From assembly GCF_009729075.1 (NCBI RefSeq), contig NZ_VTGY01000013.1:310001-374000 (forward strand): 64,000 nt of DNA, read 5' to 3'. Position 1 is the first letter of the stretch. Each line of letters begins with the position of its first letter. A program made the translations under genes and the position numbers. This document shows positions 17,571-26,268 of this stretch, in pieces. The notes under the pieces are model-generated. The model ran no database searches and was not told where the DNA came from. It saw only the letters and a program-made list of their open reading frames with translations. Origin of the DNA: Mycolicibacterium sp. CBMA 226. Lineage in GTDB: Bacteria > Actinomycetota > Actinomycetes > Mycobacteriales > Mycobacteriaceae.

Positions 17571-18104
17571 CTAGGCAGTCGTTCGCGTGTCATCCATGTC
17601 GACATTGGCGCGTCGCAGTCTGCCGAGGGTGGCGTGGAACTGTTCGAGCTGGCGCGTTGACACCACCGACCCCAGTCGGGTTTGCAATTCATCTTCAAAT
17701 GCACGGGTCGCTTTTCCTAGCAGGCGCTTACCAGCTGGTGTCAGCTCGATCAGGGACGACCGCCGGTCAGCTGGATTAGCCGCTCGCCGGCAGTAGCCCG
17801 CTGTTTCGATGCGGTCGACCAGTTTGCTTGTGCCACCGATCGTGATGGACAGCTCCGATGCGATATCGAACACCCGGCACGGCCTGACCCGGGCGATGAC
17901 CTGCATGGGCTCGAACCACGTCAGCGGAAGGTCGACCTCGGCCCGTAGCCGCCCATCGACGCCATTCCACAACTCGGTCTCGAACCGGATCAGCTCGTTG
18001 AACAGCCCTGCCAGTTCCACGCAAATCGTCCTCCGTGTCGTCGCCCATCCCGTTGAGGATGACGGTTCATCATTGCCAAGCGTCCCAGCGTCGGTTGGCG
18101 GCAT
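17571..18104 (-). CDS. MarR-family transcriptional regulator
   Basis: A 177-residue MarR protein. The N-terminal dimer helix is LAGLFNELIRFETELWNGVD, then LPLTWFEPMQVIARV, the recognition helix in ITIGGTSKLVDRIETAGYCR, the wing NPADRRSSLIELTPAGKRL, and a C-terminal dimer helix. ATG 18104 gives an N-terminal tail of about 30 residues before the domain; the real start could be slightly different. A quinone-reductase gene lies downstream and an FAH-family hydrolase gene upstream, both on the same strand. An inverted repeat sits just upstream of its start. Confidence 0.85.
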   Translation of the reverse strand: MPPTDAGTLGNDEPSSSTGWATTRRTICVELAGLFNELIRFETELWNGVDGRLRAEVDLPLTWFEPMQVIARVRPCRVFDIASELSITIGGTSKLVDRIETAGYCRRAANPADRRSSLIELTPAGKRLLGKATRAFEDELQTRLGSVVSTRQLEQFHATLGRLRRANVDMDDTRTTA

Positions 18105-18127
18105 GCAGACAGGATACCGCTCCAGAT

Positions 18128-18158
18128 ACATTCCGCAACGAACAGTTCCATGGAATGT
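18128..18158. promoter_or_regulatory. inverted repeat upstream of marR
   Basis: ACATTCC (18128-18134) and GGAATGT (18152-18158) are perfect arms, with the nested palindrome TTCCATGGAA at 18146-18155. It lies 24-54 bases upstream of the MarR start, the usual place for an autoregulatory site. Confidence 0.55.
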
Positions 18159-18254
18159 TTATTGCGGCGGCCGCAACACTGCATCCGCTGCACCGCGCGT
18201 TACCTCAAGATGAACGGACACCGCGCCATCACGGGTTGATGTGGTCAGCGCGGA

Positions 18255-19079
18255 TTACGAACGGATCTCGTGCCGCTGAGCACCGAGATGAGTGATGCCG
18301 CATTCAAGAACGTCCCCGGGTGACATATAACGGTTCTTGCCGAACCCGACGCCAGGCGGTGTTCCCGTTGCCAGCAGATCGCCGGGAAGCAGTCTCATAT
18401 GGGTGGAGAAGTAGGCCAGTATCTCGGCGATACCGAATAGCATGTCGCTGGTGTTGCCCTGTTGTTCGAACTGGCCGTTCAATTTGGTCCACACCTCGAG
18501 ATTCATACCGTCGATGCCGGTCGTCAGATACGGGCCGACAGGGCAGTAGCCGGGACGCGATTTGGCGCGCACCAGATGCTGCTGCCCCTGCGCGTCCACC
18601 TGCGTGGTGCGGTCAGACACGTCGTTGAGGCAGACATATCCGAAGATGTGGTCGGCCGCCTCGCCGGCGGAGATGTCGCTCGCTTCGCGCCTGACGACGA
18701 TACCCAGCTCCGTCTCCCAATCGAGCTTGGCTTGCGGATTGGGGCCGCGGCTAATTGCATCCACCGGGCCGCACAAAGAGCTGATCGCCTTCAAGAAAAC
18801 CTCTGGTTCCGAAGGCGGTTCCATGTCGAACTCTTCGATGTGTTTGCGGTAATTGAATCCGGTCGCGGCGACCTGACGAATGTTGGCGATGGGTGCCAGA
18901 TAGTTGACTGGACCCGTTAGCACAGACAGGCGCGATTGATCGACCTGGTCCAAGGCGCCCGCTGCAATGCTATCGGGAGTGATATCTGCGACAAGCGGAC
19001 GCAGATCCAACAGGCGATCCCCGTGCAGCATGACGGGAACGACGGTGTCATCAATCTGCACCCGGGCGAATTGCTCCAT
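18255..19079 (-). CDS. fumarylacetoacetate hydrolase-family protein
   Basis: A 274-residue FAH-fold enzyme that likely cleaves or decarboxylates a keto-acid in aromatic ring degradation. The metal site is recognisable: TGFNYRKHIEE (residues 73-83) gives the catalytic His region, Glu122 and Glu124 lie in LDWETELGIVV, and Asp153 in LNDVSDRT. The conserved end LPGDLLATGTPPGVGFGKNRYMSPGD is intact. Substrate could be a fumarylpyruvate, acylpyruvate or homoprotocatechuate-type intermediate. Divergent from the Tat cupin gene. Confidence 0.88.
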   Translation of the reverse strand: MEQFARVQIDDTVVPVMLHGDRLLDLRPLVADITPDSIAAGALDQVDQSRLSVLTGPVNYLAPIANIRQVAATGFNYRKHIEEFDMEPPSEPEVFLKAISSLCGPVDAISRGPNPQAKLDWETELGIVVRREASDISAGEAADHIFGYVCLNDVSDRTTQVDAQGQQHLVRAKSRPGYCPVGPYLTTGIDGMNLEVWTKLNGQFEQQGNTSDMLFGIAEILAYFSTHMRLLPGDLLATGTPPGVGFGKNRYMSPGDVLECGITHLGAQRHEIRS

Positions 19080-19205
19080 TTCCCAACCTCTTTCAGTTCG
19101 TTGATTGTCGCGGATGCTATCGTTGCTACTGTTATCCCCTCCTGCCCAACGCTTTTGCTATCCGCCGTAACGGACTCCATCCTCGCGAACGAGGCCGGTG
19201 CTTGC

Positions 19206-19239
19206 CTTACTGCTAGCACCCATTTGGCTTACCGCTAGC
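19206..19239. promoter_or_regulatory. direct repeat between divergent FAH and cupin genes
   Basis: CTTACTGCTAGC (19206-19217) and CTTACCGCTAGC (19228-19239) differ at one base and are 22 bases apart (two helical turns). They lie in the shared upstream region of the two divergent genes and are likely a regulator binding site. Confidence 0.5.
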
Positions 19240-19296
19240 TGCAAAAACCGGTTCCAGGCAGTGCACTGAGCCGGGCTGTCGGCTTATGTTCACCGC

Positions 19297-20025
19297 ATGA
19301 TGATCAATCGACGAACGATGCTCGCCGGCGCTGGTGCGGTCGGGGTCGCGGCCGTCGCCGGCGCGGGAGCCGACCGCGCATTCGCATCACCTTTCTCACG
19401 CGACGCCTTTGAGGGCAGGCACACGACCGATGACGGCGCCCGCTTCGGCAACCCCCGTGTCCCGGCTGAACTGAACACGGCGCAGCCACATATGTTCCAC
19501 CTCGGCGCCCTGGCGCCCACTCAGTTCGAGGGCGGAACGTTGCGCCAAGCCCACGAAGGCAATTGGCCGATTCTGATGGGACAGGAAGCCAGCGTCGTGA
19601 TGGTGACGCTGGAACCCGGCGGCATCCGCGAACCGCATTGGCACCCGAGCGCCTGGGAAATCAATGTCGTCACGCGCGGCGTTGCGACCTGGACGCTGCT
19701 CGACCCGCTGGGGCACTCTGAGCAGTTCGACGCCATCGCAGGCGATGTGGTGTTCGCGCCACAGGGGTCATTGCACTACTTCGAAAATACGGGCAATCAA
19801 GAACTCGATTTGCTCATCGTCTTCAACGCCAGCACAGCAGAAGGCAAGGACGACATCGGCATCGGCGCATCCATCACCAAGTTGCCGCCCGATGTGCTCG
19901 GCGCCGTATTCGGCGTCCCGGCATCGATGTTCGCCAAATTCAAGAAAATCAACGAGTCCGCCACGATACTCAAGCGGCCGGCCGACAAGCTGAGTCCAGC
20001 TCGAGTCGAGCTCGTTCCCGACTAA
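19297..20025 (+). CDS. Tat-exported cupin (oxalate-decarboxylase-like)
   Basis: A 242-residue exported cupin. It starts with a twin-arginine signal, NRRTMLAGAGAVGVAAVAG, ending near AFASPF (residues 25-32). The single clear cupin core has EPHWHPSAWE, giving metal ligands His114, His116 and Glu121, then GDVVFAPQGSLHYFENTG with the final His. This matches one domain of oxalate decarboxylase/oxidase bicupins, but the protein is only about 60% of their length, so the second cupin is missing or very degenerate. Export via Tat implies folding with metal in the cytosol. Confidence 0.85.
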   Translation: MMINRRTMLAGAGAVGVAAVAGAGADRAFASPFSRDAFEGRHTTDDGARFGNPRVPAELNTAQPHMFHLGALAPTQFEGGTLRQAHEGNWPILMGQEASVVMVTLEPGGIREPHWHPSAWEINVVTRGVATWTLLDPLGHSEQFDAIAGDVVFAPQGSLHYFENTGNQELDLLIVFNASTAEGKDDIGIGASITKLPPDVLGAVFGVPASMFAKFKKINESATILKRPADKLSPARVELVPD

Positions 20026-20162
20026 GGCTGCGATTGAACCGATGGCTGCAGTGCCTTTTTACGGCAACGGATTTGGTCGCGTCACGGAATCTCCGCGGTC
20101 TTCCGGTCGAGATACGGAACGCCACCGGCTGTTGTCATCGGAGTGGACCACACGCCGAATTT

Positions 20163-20735
20163 TCAACTATTCGGCGGGGCTGGGGGTCCCACCACGGCCG
20201 ATAGCGCAGTCCGGACCTGTTCGCCGGGGCTGTCCGGTGTCCCGCGCAGCATCGACCGCAGCGTCCCGTTCCAGGCGATCGAGCAACCGAGTAGGTCCAC
20301 TATGACGTACGCCGGTTCATCGTCCGCGCGATCAACGATCAGCAGGTCCCGCTGCCCGTCATCGTAGGGGCAGCTCATCCGGCCCGGCACAATGTTGGGC
20401 CCCACCGCGTTCAGATTCGTAACCAATTGCCCCAGGGAATCGCCGCTCATGACACCGGACGCCACCAGATGCCGATCCTGACCTGCGTGGCTACCGCCGG
20501 CGTAGCGGCACACCACTGCCGAGACCGCCGTACCTTCCACCATCATCGACGCGGGCCCCGCCGGGAACTCGAAAACCCCACGCTCGGGCCCGGTGGGCGG
20601 GCACGCCGCGGTCCCATCGACTGCGTGCGCTGGGGGCCAACAACATCCCCAGCTGACCACGATGCCAGCCAACGCAAACGTGACGTTCCTGCAAGCCCGC
20701 CACACCACAGCGCGCTCGCGCCAGAACATCATCAT
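20163..20735 (-). CDS. secreted hypothetical protein
   Basis: A 190-residue protein with a long signal peptide: basic lead, hydrophobic FALAGIVVSWGCCWPP, and a likely cleavage at AHAVDG. The mature region contains five cysteines (such as AACPP, VVCRYAG, MSCPYDD, LLGCSIAW), suggesting disulfides, and ends in a Pro-rich tail. It looks like the many mycobacterial secreted proteins of unknown function. Convergent with the cupin and divergent from the LGFP lipoprotein gene. Confidence 0.7.
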   Translation of the reverse strand: MMMFWRERAVVWRACRNVTFALAGIVVSWGCCWPPAHAVDGTAACPPTGPERGVFEFPAGPASMMVEGTAVSAVVCRYAGGSHAGQDRHLVASGVMSGDSLGQLVTNLNAVGPNIVPGRMSCPYDDGQRDLLIVDRADDEPAYVIVDLLGCSIAWNGTLRSMLRGTPDSPGEQVRTALSAVVGPPAPPNS

Positions 20736-21151
20736 CGGGATCGTCTACCTCCTCGACCCGGCGCACAGTCACGGGCTGGGCGGACCTGCCTGGCCTGTCC
20801 AGGCTAAGACATTCGTTGGCTAGAACTCGACCTGCGACAGCACGCCACCCCGCCACAGGCATGACCGCGACGGCACCGGTGTATGGCCGATCGGAGCTGC
20901 ACTTCGGCGCTAGCGGCCCGGACCCTGAAGACACTGCAGACCCGTCAACTCACAGCTAATGGTACGGTCCGTCCCAGCTGGCATTCATATCCTTCGCCTC
21001 ACCTAGCCGTAATTGCCAAATTTGTGCTGTCGGGGGCAATTTTGGTGTTGATTCCCTGGACAAACGTGAAATATGGTGATTTCTGGCGGCGCGGCAATAT
21101 TAGCCATGTCGCGCGGGCCAGACATTTTCTCATTTGCATATAGGGGTTGAG
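20736..21151. other. 416-base divergent intergenic region
   Basis: Lies between the secreted protein and the LGFP lipoprotein. No coding frame is convincing. The right half (21000-21150) is unusually A+T rich and contains TTTGCATATAGG just before the lipoprotein start, probably holding its promoter. Confidence 0.5.
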
Positions 21152-21808
21152 ATGAAACGTGGATTAGTGGTCCGGCGGGCAGCGTGCGCAGTGGGGGTCG
21201 CCGCTCTGTCCGGTGCAGTCGTGGTGGCTTGCTCGCAAGCCGAGGAGATGAAGAACACGGCCTCGTCTGCGGTGAGCGCCGGCGCCAGTGCCGCGTCATC
21301 GGCGGCCAGCGCCGGGGCCAGCGCCGCGTCGTCGGCGGCGAGTGCGGGGGCCAGTGCCGTGTCCTCGGGTGCCAGCGCAGCATCGAGCGCGGCCTCATCG
21401 GTGGTGGCGGGTCCGTCGACCAGCATCGATGTACCTGGGGTGGGGACGGTGGCTCTTGATGAGGGCACCACCGCCGCATACAACAAGGCCGGTGGTGCGG
21501 CAGCGCTGGGCCTACCGAGCGCGCAGCCCGAAAAGGTCGGCGACGGCACCGTCACGGCGTTCGCGCACGGCAGCATTTACAGCTCGCCGCAAACCGGTGC
21601 CCATCTGGTACAGGGCGAGATTCTGAGGGTCTACCTCGCCCATGGCGGCCCACAGGGTCAGCTCGGGTTCCCGGTGGCCGACGAAACCGAGACCGCCGGC
21701 GGTCCGAACGCGTCCACGGGCGGTTGGATCAGCGAGTTCCAGCACGGCACCATCACCTGGCTGAACCAGGGCGATGGCACGTTCAAGGAAACCATCACGC
21801 CCAAGTAG
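21152..21808 (+). CDS. LGFP-repeat lipoprotein with Ala/Ser spacer
   Basis: A 218-residue envelope protein. The N-terminus is a lipoprotein signal with lipobox VVAC (Cys27). An Ala/Ser-rich stretch follows (residues 38-85), made of three 11-residue repeats like SAGASAASSAA that probably span the periplasm or cell wall. The rest holds LGFP-type repeats (AALGLPSAQP, QGQLGFPVADE), which in corynebacteria and mycobacteria bind arabinogalactan-linked wall material. ATG 21152 was preferred over 21134 because it leads straight into a basic signal start. Confidence 0.85.
   Translation: MKRGLVVRRAACAVGVAALSGAVVVACSQAEEMKNTASSAVSAGASAASSAASAGASAASSAASAGASAVSSGASAASSAASSVVAGPSTSIDVPGVGTVALDEGTTAAYNKAGGAAALGLPSAQPEKVGDGTVTAFAHGSIYSSPQTGAHLVQGEILRVYLAHGGPQGQLGFPVADETETAGGPNASTGGWISEFQHGTITWLNQGDGTFKETITPK
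21275..21373 (+). repeat. three 33-base tandem repeats within the LGFP lipoprotein gene
   Basis: Three near-identical 33-base units encode an 11-residue Ala/Ser/Gly unit, followed by a partial fourth. Such in-frame repeats can change copy number by slippage and would lengthen or shorten the wall-spanning spacer. Confidence 0.7.
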
Positions 21809-22034
21809 TACTCGGGGGGTCAGGGCACCGCAGCCAGCGGCAGCCCGGGACCCGAATCCCATCCCTGGCACCCAGCGACGACCGGTGGTCGTGTCGCTGC
21901 GTGTACCCAGGTCGGCCGCCGCGCTGACGATGACACCCCGGATCTGACGCACCAGGGAGGTCCACGCAAGCGCTTGTTGATCGTTCTAGGTTGTGGCGTC
22001 GGGGGACGCGGCTCGCTGGAGGTGCTCAAAACAC

Positions 22035-22481
22035 ATGTGGGTACGTTTATTGGTCATCGCCGGAATGGCATCGATGCTCGGTGCCCTGTTGTCCCTATCG
22101 GCCCCGCTGCATCTGCATTCGATTGACCGCAGCGGCAGTCGGATTCCCTGCGGGACCGGGCTTGACCCGCGGTATGAAGTCGCCCGTGATCAGGACCAGA
22201 TCAGCGTGGACGAGAACCTCACCCGGGGACCGGCTTTCATAGTCAGCGATTACGAAGCCCAGTGCCGCGACATGCTGTCGGAGCGCAGGTCGGTCGCCGT
22301 ACCGGTCGGTGCGGCCGGTGGTGTCACGGTCCTGCTCGCGGCCGTCTTATCAGGCACATCAGCACTGCGGCGGTGGCAACACCGCGACATCGACTGCTTC
22401 GGATCGCTGTCACCGCGGTCGGGGGATCTTCGATATCGGTTGCGCCCCAGCAGTTTCGCGACGCGCAGGGACTCCCGGTGA
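22035..22481 (+). CDS. small two-TM membrane protein, paralogue of 6166-6570
   Basis: A 148-residue protein with the same plan as the gene at 6166-6570: N-terminal hydrophobic segment (LLVIAGMASMLGALLSLSAP), a loop with IPCGTGLDPR, DQDQI and EAQCRDML, then a second hydrophobic segment (GAAGGVTVLLAAVL). The two proteins share order, cysteine spacing and several words but differ in the C-terminal tail, which is longer and basic here. Function unknown; the paired cysteines of the loop may be disulfide bonded. Confidence 0.7.
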   Translation: MWVRLLVIAGMASMLGALLSLSAPLHLHSIDRSGSRIPCGTGLDPRYEVARDQDQISVDENLTRGPAFIVSDYEAQCRDMLSERRSVAVPVGAAGGVTVLLAAVLSGTSALRRWQHRDIDCFGSLSPRSGDLRYRLRPSSFATRRDSR

Positions 22482-22527
22482 TGTCAAGACTTTTAGATGG
22501 GGTGTTGGAGCGGCCGGGGTTCCGAGG

Positions 22528-23229
22528 TCAGGCGACCAGTCTGATCGCGGCGCCGGCAGGGTCTCGAAGCACCCCTCGATCGGCATCGATGACGTTGGCG
22601 CCCAAGGTGATTGCGTGCGCCATGCGTTCCGATACGTTGCCGGCTCGCAGGCTGATCAGCCATGGTGAGCTGAACGTGGACTCCCCGTTAAGTGCCGATG
22701 GTCGCCAGGTTCCGACGACCGCTCCGCAACAGTTGATGAAACCGGAGTCGTCGAATGTCCAGCCCGCCGCGGCGTACCAGAATCGTTTGATCGTGGTATC
22801 GACCGTCAGCTCGAATCCCGCAAAGGTTCCCGGCCTTTTGGACACCCATGACCCGTGGTGACCGGTCGGTTGCCACAGTGCGAAAGTGGCGCCGTTCGGG
22901 TCTTGTGCGGTGGCCGCGACTCCGGAGTCGCCCACCCTCGCCGGCGAGGTCACGATGGTTCCGCCTGCACCGACAATGGAGCGCGCGGTTGCGTGAGCGT
23001 CGTCGGTATGAAGGTAGACGGTCCAGTACGGCGCGCCAGGATCCGCTGCGGGCCCGAATGCCGCAACGAGATGGTCTTCCAGTGAGGCGAGACGATAGCC
23101 GTCGGCGTCAGCGCTAGCGACGTTCCAACCGAACAGTGCTTCGTAAAAGCGTGACGTTTGCGCCGGATCGGCCGTACCGAGATCGATCCAGCAGGCCGAT
23201 CCGGCGGGACGTTCGTGGCCGGCACTCAT
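22528..23229 (-). CDS. VOC-family protein (two glyoxalase-type domains)
   Basis: A 233-residue protein of two tandem vicinal-oxygen-chelate modules. The first is clear: GSACWIDLGTADPAQTSRFY, FGWNV, VYLHTDDAHATARSI, then VAATAQDPNGATFALWQP. The second starts near PGTFAGFELTVDT and is weaker. This is the usual arrangement of actinobacterial glyoxalase/bleomycin-resistance proteins. Start ATG 23229 gives MSAGHERPAGS. Divergent from a TetR gene, with twin operators in between. Confidence 0.86.
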   Translation of the reverse strand: MSAGHERPAGSACWIDLGTADPAQTSRFYEALFGWNVASADADGYRLASLEDHLVAAFGPAADPGAPYWTVYLHTDDAHATARSIVGAGGTIVTSPARVGDSGVAATAQDPNGATFALWQPTGHHGSWVSKRPGTFAGFELTVDTTIKRFWYAAAGWTFDDSGFINCCGAVVGTWRPSALNGESTFSSPWLISLRAGNVSERMAHAITLGANVIDADRGVLRDPAGAAIRLVA

Positions 23230-23338
23230 CGTCGTGGATCGATCATCGAATTCGCCGCGTGGATCAATGCGCGCAAGCCGTCCACCGACGGCAGCCAGAT
23301 GTTGGCAAGTGTGGGCATCAAGGCTCCAAAGGTCGAAG

Positions 23339-23384
23339 ACTAGGATGAGCGTACTAGCCGACGGTACTAGGATGCTCGTACTAG
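23339..23384. promoter_or_regulatory. twin 19-base repeats, TetR operator
   Basis: ACTAGGATGAGCGTACTAG (23339-23357) and ACTAGGATGCTCGTACTAG (23366-23384) differ at two adjacent positions and are 27 bases apart. Each is framed by CTAG at both ends, a tetramer that is rare in such genomes. They lie just upstream of the TetR gene and of the divergent VOC gene. Confidence 0.75.
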
Positions 23385-23407
23385 TCAAGTTCTGCAGGGA
23401 GCCAACC

Positions 23408-23968
23408 ATGCGCGACACTCGAGGGCGAATGATCGATGCCGCCATCGCGGAGCTCCAACAGCGGGGATTGGCGGGCATGTCGTTCAGTGACGTCCTCGCA
23501 CGCAGTGGCGCCGCCAGAGGCGTTATATACCACCACTTTCCGGGCGGAAAGACCCAGATGGCAGCGGAGGCGGCGGAAGCCAACGGCCGCGAAGTTTGCG
23601 GATACCTCGCCGCCCTGGACGCGACGAGCCCGCGCGGTGTGGTCGAGTCTTTCATTGACGGAGTGCGGCCCGCTGTCGAGGCCTCCGCGGCCGGCGGAGG
23701 ATGTGCAGTAGCTGCTGTCGCCGTGGGCTCCACTGGTGAATCCGACCCGCTGCGGGTCGTCGCAGCGGCCACCTTGTCCTCGTGGGTTGATCAACTCGCC
23801 GAGCGCCTCGCGTCAGCGGGCATGGACAGCGACGCTGCCTCCGACCTCGCGCAGATGCTCATCGCAATCCTGCAGGGCGCCCACGTCTTATGCCGAGCGG
23901 CGGGCAGCATCGAGCCCTTCGACCACGCAGCGCGCGCCCTCACGGCGCTACTGCAGGACGCGCGATAG
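23408..23968 (+). CDS. TetR-family repressor (YxaF/LmrA-like)
   Basis: A 186-residue TetR protein. The domain reads MRDTRGRMIDAAIAELQQRG, MSFSDVLARSGAARGVIYHH, then FPGGKTQMAAEAAEANG. The FPGGK variant is typical of the YxaF/LmrA/QacR-like group that often controls glyoxalase-type or transporter genes. ATG 23408 was chosen because it leaves the upstream repeats untranslated. It probably represses itself and the divergent VOC gene through those repeats. Confidence 0.9.
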   Translation: MRDTRGRMIDAAIAELQQRGLAGMSFSDVLARSGAARGVIYHHFPGGKTQMAAEAAEANGREVCGYLAALDATSPRGVVESFIDGVRPAVEASAAGGGCAVAAVAVGSTGESDPLRVVAAATLSSWVDQLAERLASAGMDSDAASDLAQMLIAILQGAHVLCRAAGSIEPFDHAARALTALLQDAR

Positions 23969-24272
23969 ACATGATCAAGACCCCGACGCCGGTGTTTCAA
24001 GCCACGTCCGTCAATCCGCCGCCAAAGCCGCGGTGCGCTCGTCTCGCCACCAACGGCGCAACCGAATAGCTTTAACCATTCCCGGGTTTGGCGTCGCTTC
24101 CTTCTGAGTGACGGGCGCGACGCCACGAAGGAGCCAGCCGCGCCGGCCTTCTTCATGTGGAGCACAGCGCTACTGCCCCAACGCATTTCGGGCGATAGCA
24201 CACGTCCTATAGGCAGTCGCGCGTTTATCCCGTTCATCGACGGTCACGGCCTAAATCGAGAGTGTCCGCCCC
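23969..24272. other. 304-base intergenic region, nothing seen
   Basis: Between convergent tetR and lysR genes. No coding frame, clear hairpin or repeat is visible. Confidence 0.45.
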
Positions 24273-25133
24273 TCAGTCGGCGAACACGTCAGCGGCGACC
24301 TCGACGAATGACCGGATCATCGGGTCGCGGCTGCCCGCCTTCCACGCGACGAGGAGATGACTGGGCGGCCGGTCGGCGACCGGTATGACGGTCAGGCCGT
24401 CGGGAAGGCGCTGGTCCAGCGGTGCCAGCGCCGAGGTGCCGTTCCACAGCACCGACTGCAGGCATTCGCCGATGGTGCGCTTCACCAGGCTCGTGTCCTG
24501 ATCCGATTCCGCGGCGACCGTCCAGTAGGCGCGCCACAATTTATCGGTGCCCGGCGGCAGCTGGATCCATCGGCGTCCCGTGAGGTCGGCGAGGCGCACT
24601 ATGTCATTCGCCGCGAGCGGATCGTCCTCCCGCACAACCATTCCGATCCGCTCGGTCCGCAGTCGGCAGGTGGTGATCCCCGCGTCGTCGAACGGGCTGC
24701 GCGTCAACGCGACGTCGACGAGACCGGCTCGCAGTCCTGCGGTGGGATCGCCTAAATCGGTTTCGTGAATCGACACCTTGACATCGGGGTTGCGGCGCCG
24801 GAATTCGTCGACCAGCACCCGTACGACGTGTTCTGCGGCGTCGGCAAGCGTGCCCACGACGAAGGTGCGTCCCGCGGCGGCGCTGCGGACTTGGGTTCGC
24901 AGACGATCGACTTGCTCGAGCAGTCCACGCGCGCCGTCGAGTAACTCCGCGCCGGCGGGCGTCAGTGATACCCCGGTGGGCACGCGCTGGAAAAGCGTGA
25001 CGCCGAGGTCGTCCTCCAGGCGCTGGATCGCTCTTGTCAGCGGCGGCTGGGTCATCGCAAGCCGTGCCGCTGCGCGCCCGACGTGTCGCTCCTCGGCGAC
25101 CGCTACGAAATACCGCAACAGGCGTAGCTCCAC
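24273..25133 (-). CDS. LysR-family transcriptional regulator
   Basis: A 286-residue LysR regulator. The helix-turn-helix is VELRLLRYFVAVAEERHVGR, AAARLAMTQPPLTRAIQRLE, DDLGVTLFQR (residues 1-50), followed by the periplasmic-binding-like effector domain. GTG 25133 is the family start; reading further upstream would cross the operator. Sequence style is that of the CatM/BenM/CbbR aromatic-acid responsive group. Divergent from the decarboxylase operon at 25249, which it almost certainly activates. Confidence 0.9.
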   Translation of the reverse strand: MELRLLRYFVAVAEERHVGRAAARLAMTQPPLTRAIQRLEDDLGVTLFQRVPTGVSLTPAGAELLDGARGLLEQVDRLRTQVRSAAAGRTFVVGTLADAAEHVVRVLVDEFRRRNPDVKVSIHETDLGDPTAGLRAGLVDVALTRSPFDDAGITTCRLRTERIGMVVREDDPLAANDIVRLADLTGRRWIQLPPGTDKLWRAYWTVAAESDQDTSLVKRTIGECLQSVLWNGTSALAPLDQRLPDGLTVIPVADRPPSHLLVAWKAGSRDPMIRSFVEVAADVFAD

Positions 25134-25143
25134 AACGAGCGAC

Positions 25144-25160
25144 GATACCCGTTCGGTATC
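25144..25160. promoter_or_regulatory. LysR-type T-N11-A operator
   Basis: GATACCCGTTCGGTATC has perfect six-base arms GATACC/GGTATC around CGTTC and contains the T-N11-A core of LysR boxes. It lies between the divergent lysR (start 25133) and the operon (start 25249), the standard activation-site position. Confidence 0.8.
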
Positions 25161-25248
25161 AAGTATGCGCGATCGGTCTTGGACGCCCGACGCCGTCGGG
25201 CGCCACGATGAAGGCACGTGAAAACGACGGCGAGAAGAGGACGGACGC

Positions 25249-26244
25249 ATGACGAAGCCGGTGCTCAAAGTTGTTTGCTTGCAATACGATACGACGCGCG
25301 CCCTGTTCGACGGGTCGGTGTCGGTCGACGGATTCGACACCCAGATGTGCACCGCGTCGACGGTGCCCGAGATCTTTGCGCGCATGATGCGCGACCGCGA
25401 GTTCGATGTCGCCGAATTGGGACTGACGTTCTACCTGCGCGCATTGGAAAGCGCGCCGGGCGAGCTGCCCTATGTCGCGATCCCGGTGTTTCCGAACCGC
25501 GTCTTTCGCCACTCGTGCATCTTCACGAGCGTCGCCAGCGGCATCGAGTCACCGGAGGATCTCGTGGACCGACGCATCGGTGAATTCGGGGTCTACGGCC
25601 AGGATTCAGGTGTGTGGGCCAAGGGCATCCTGAGCGACGATTTCGGCTTTCAGCCGCAGCGCAACCGATGGGTCATCGGCGGTCTGGACCATCCCGGCGC
25701 GCCCTTCGACTTCATCCCCCACCCGCACCCCGATAACGTCGAGGTCAGCGCCGCACCGCCGGACACGTCGCTGGGCGCGATGCTCGAAGCCGGCGAGATC
25801 GACGCGTTGTTCACCGCCAACGTCCCCCAGTGTGTCCTGGACGGGTCGACCCGCGTTCGGCGGTTGTTTTCCGACTACGAAGCGGTCGAACGGGCCTATC
25901 ACCGCCGCACCGGCGTCTTCCCGATCATGCACACCGTGGTGATCTCCCGGCGCGTCCTGGCCGACGACCCGGCCGTTGCGGCCCGCGTCTATGACGCATT
26001 CGCCAAATCCAAGCAGGTGGCGGTCGAGCGCTATCGAAATAGCCGACGCCTCTATGCCGTTCACACCATGGTGCCGTGGATGAACGCCCTGCTCGAACGC
26101 AATGACACCGAGTTCGGCGACGACTGGTGGCCCTACGGGTTGGATGAGAATCGCACCGCACTGGACACCTTCCTGCGCTACCACTTCGAGCAGGGCCTCT
26201 CGGCGCGTCGCTGGCACGTCGCGGAGCTCTTTCATGCCGTCTAA
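25249..26244 (+). CDS. 4,5-dihydroxyphthalate decarboxylase-like protein
   Basis: A 331-residue protein of the 4,5-dihydroxyphthalate decarboxylase (Pht5) family, which has the fold of periplasmic binding proteins but no signal peptide. Characteristic blocks are EIFARMMRDREFDVAELGLT, the FPNRVFRHSCIF region, IGEFGVYGQDSGVWAKGIL, and MHTVVISRRVL near the C-terminus. Family members decarboxylate ortho-dihydroxylated aromatic diacids. First gene of a LysR-controlled operon with an amidohydrolase and a YciI-like protein. No phthalate dioxygenase is seen nearby, so the substrate may not be phthalate itself. Confidence 0.85.
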   Translation: MTKPVLKVVCLQYDTTRALFDGSVSVDGFDTQMCTASTVPEIFARMMRDREFDVAELGLTFYLRALESAPGELPYVAIPVFPNRVFRHSCIFTSVASGIESPEDLVDRRIGEFGVYGQDSGVWAKGILSDDFGFQPQRNRWVIGGLDHPGAPFDFIPHPHPDNVEVSAAPPDTSLGAMLEAGEIDALFTANVPQCVLDGSTRVRRLFSDYEAVERAYHRRTGVFPIMHTVVISRRVLADDPAVAARVYDAFAKSKQVAVERYRNSRRLYAVHTMVPWMNALLERNDTEFGDDWWPYGLDENRTALDTFLRYHFEQGLSARRWHVAELFHAV

Positions 26245-26268
26245 TCCCATCGAACATTGGAGCGGTCG

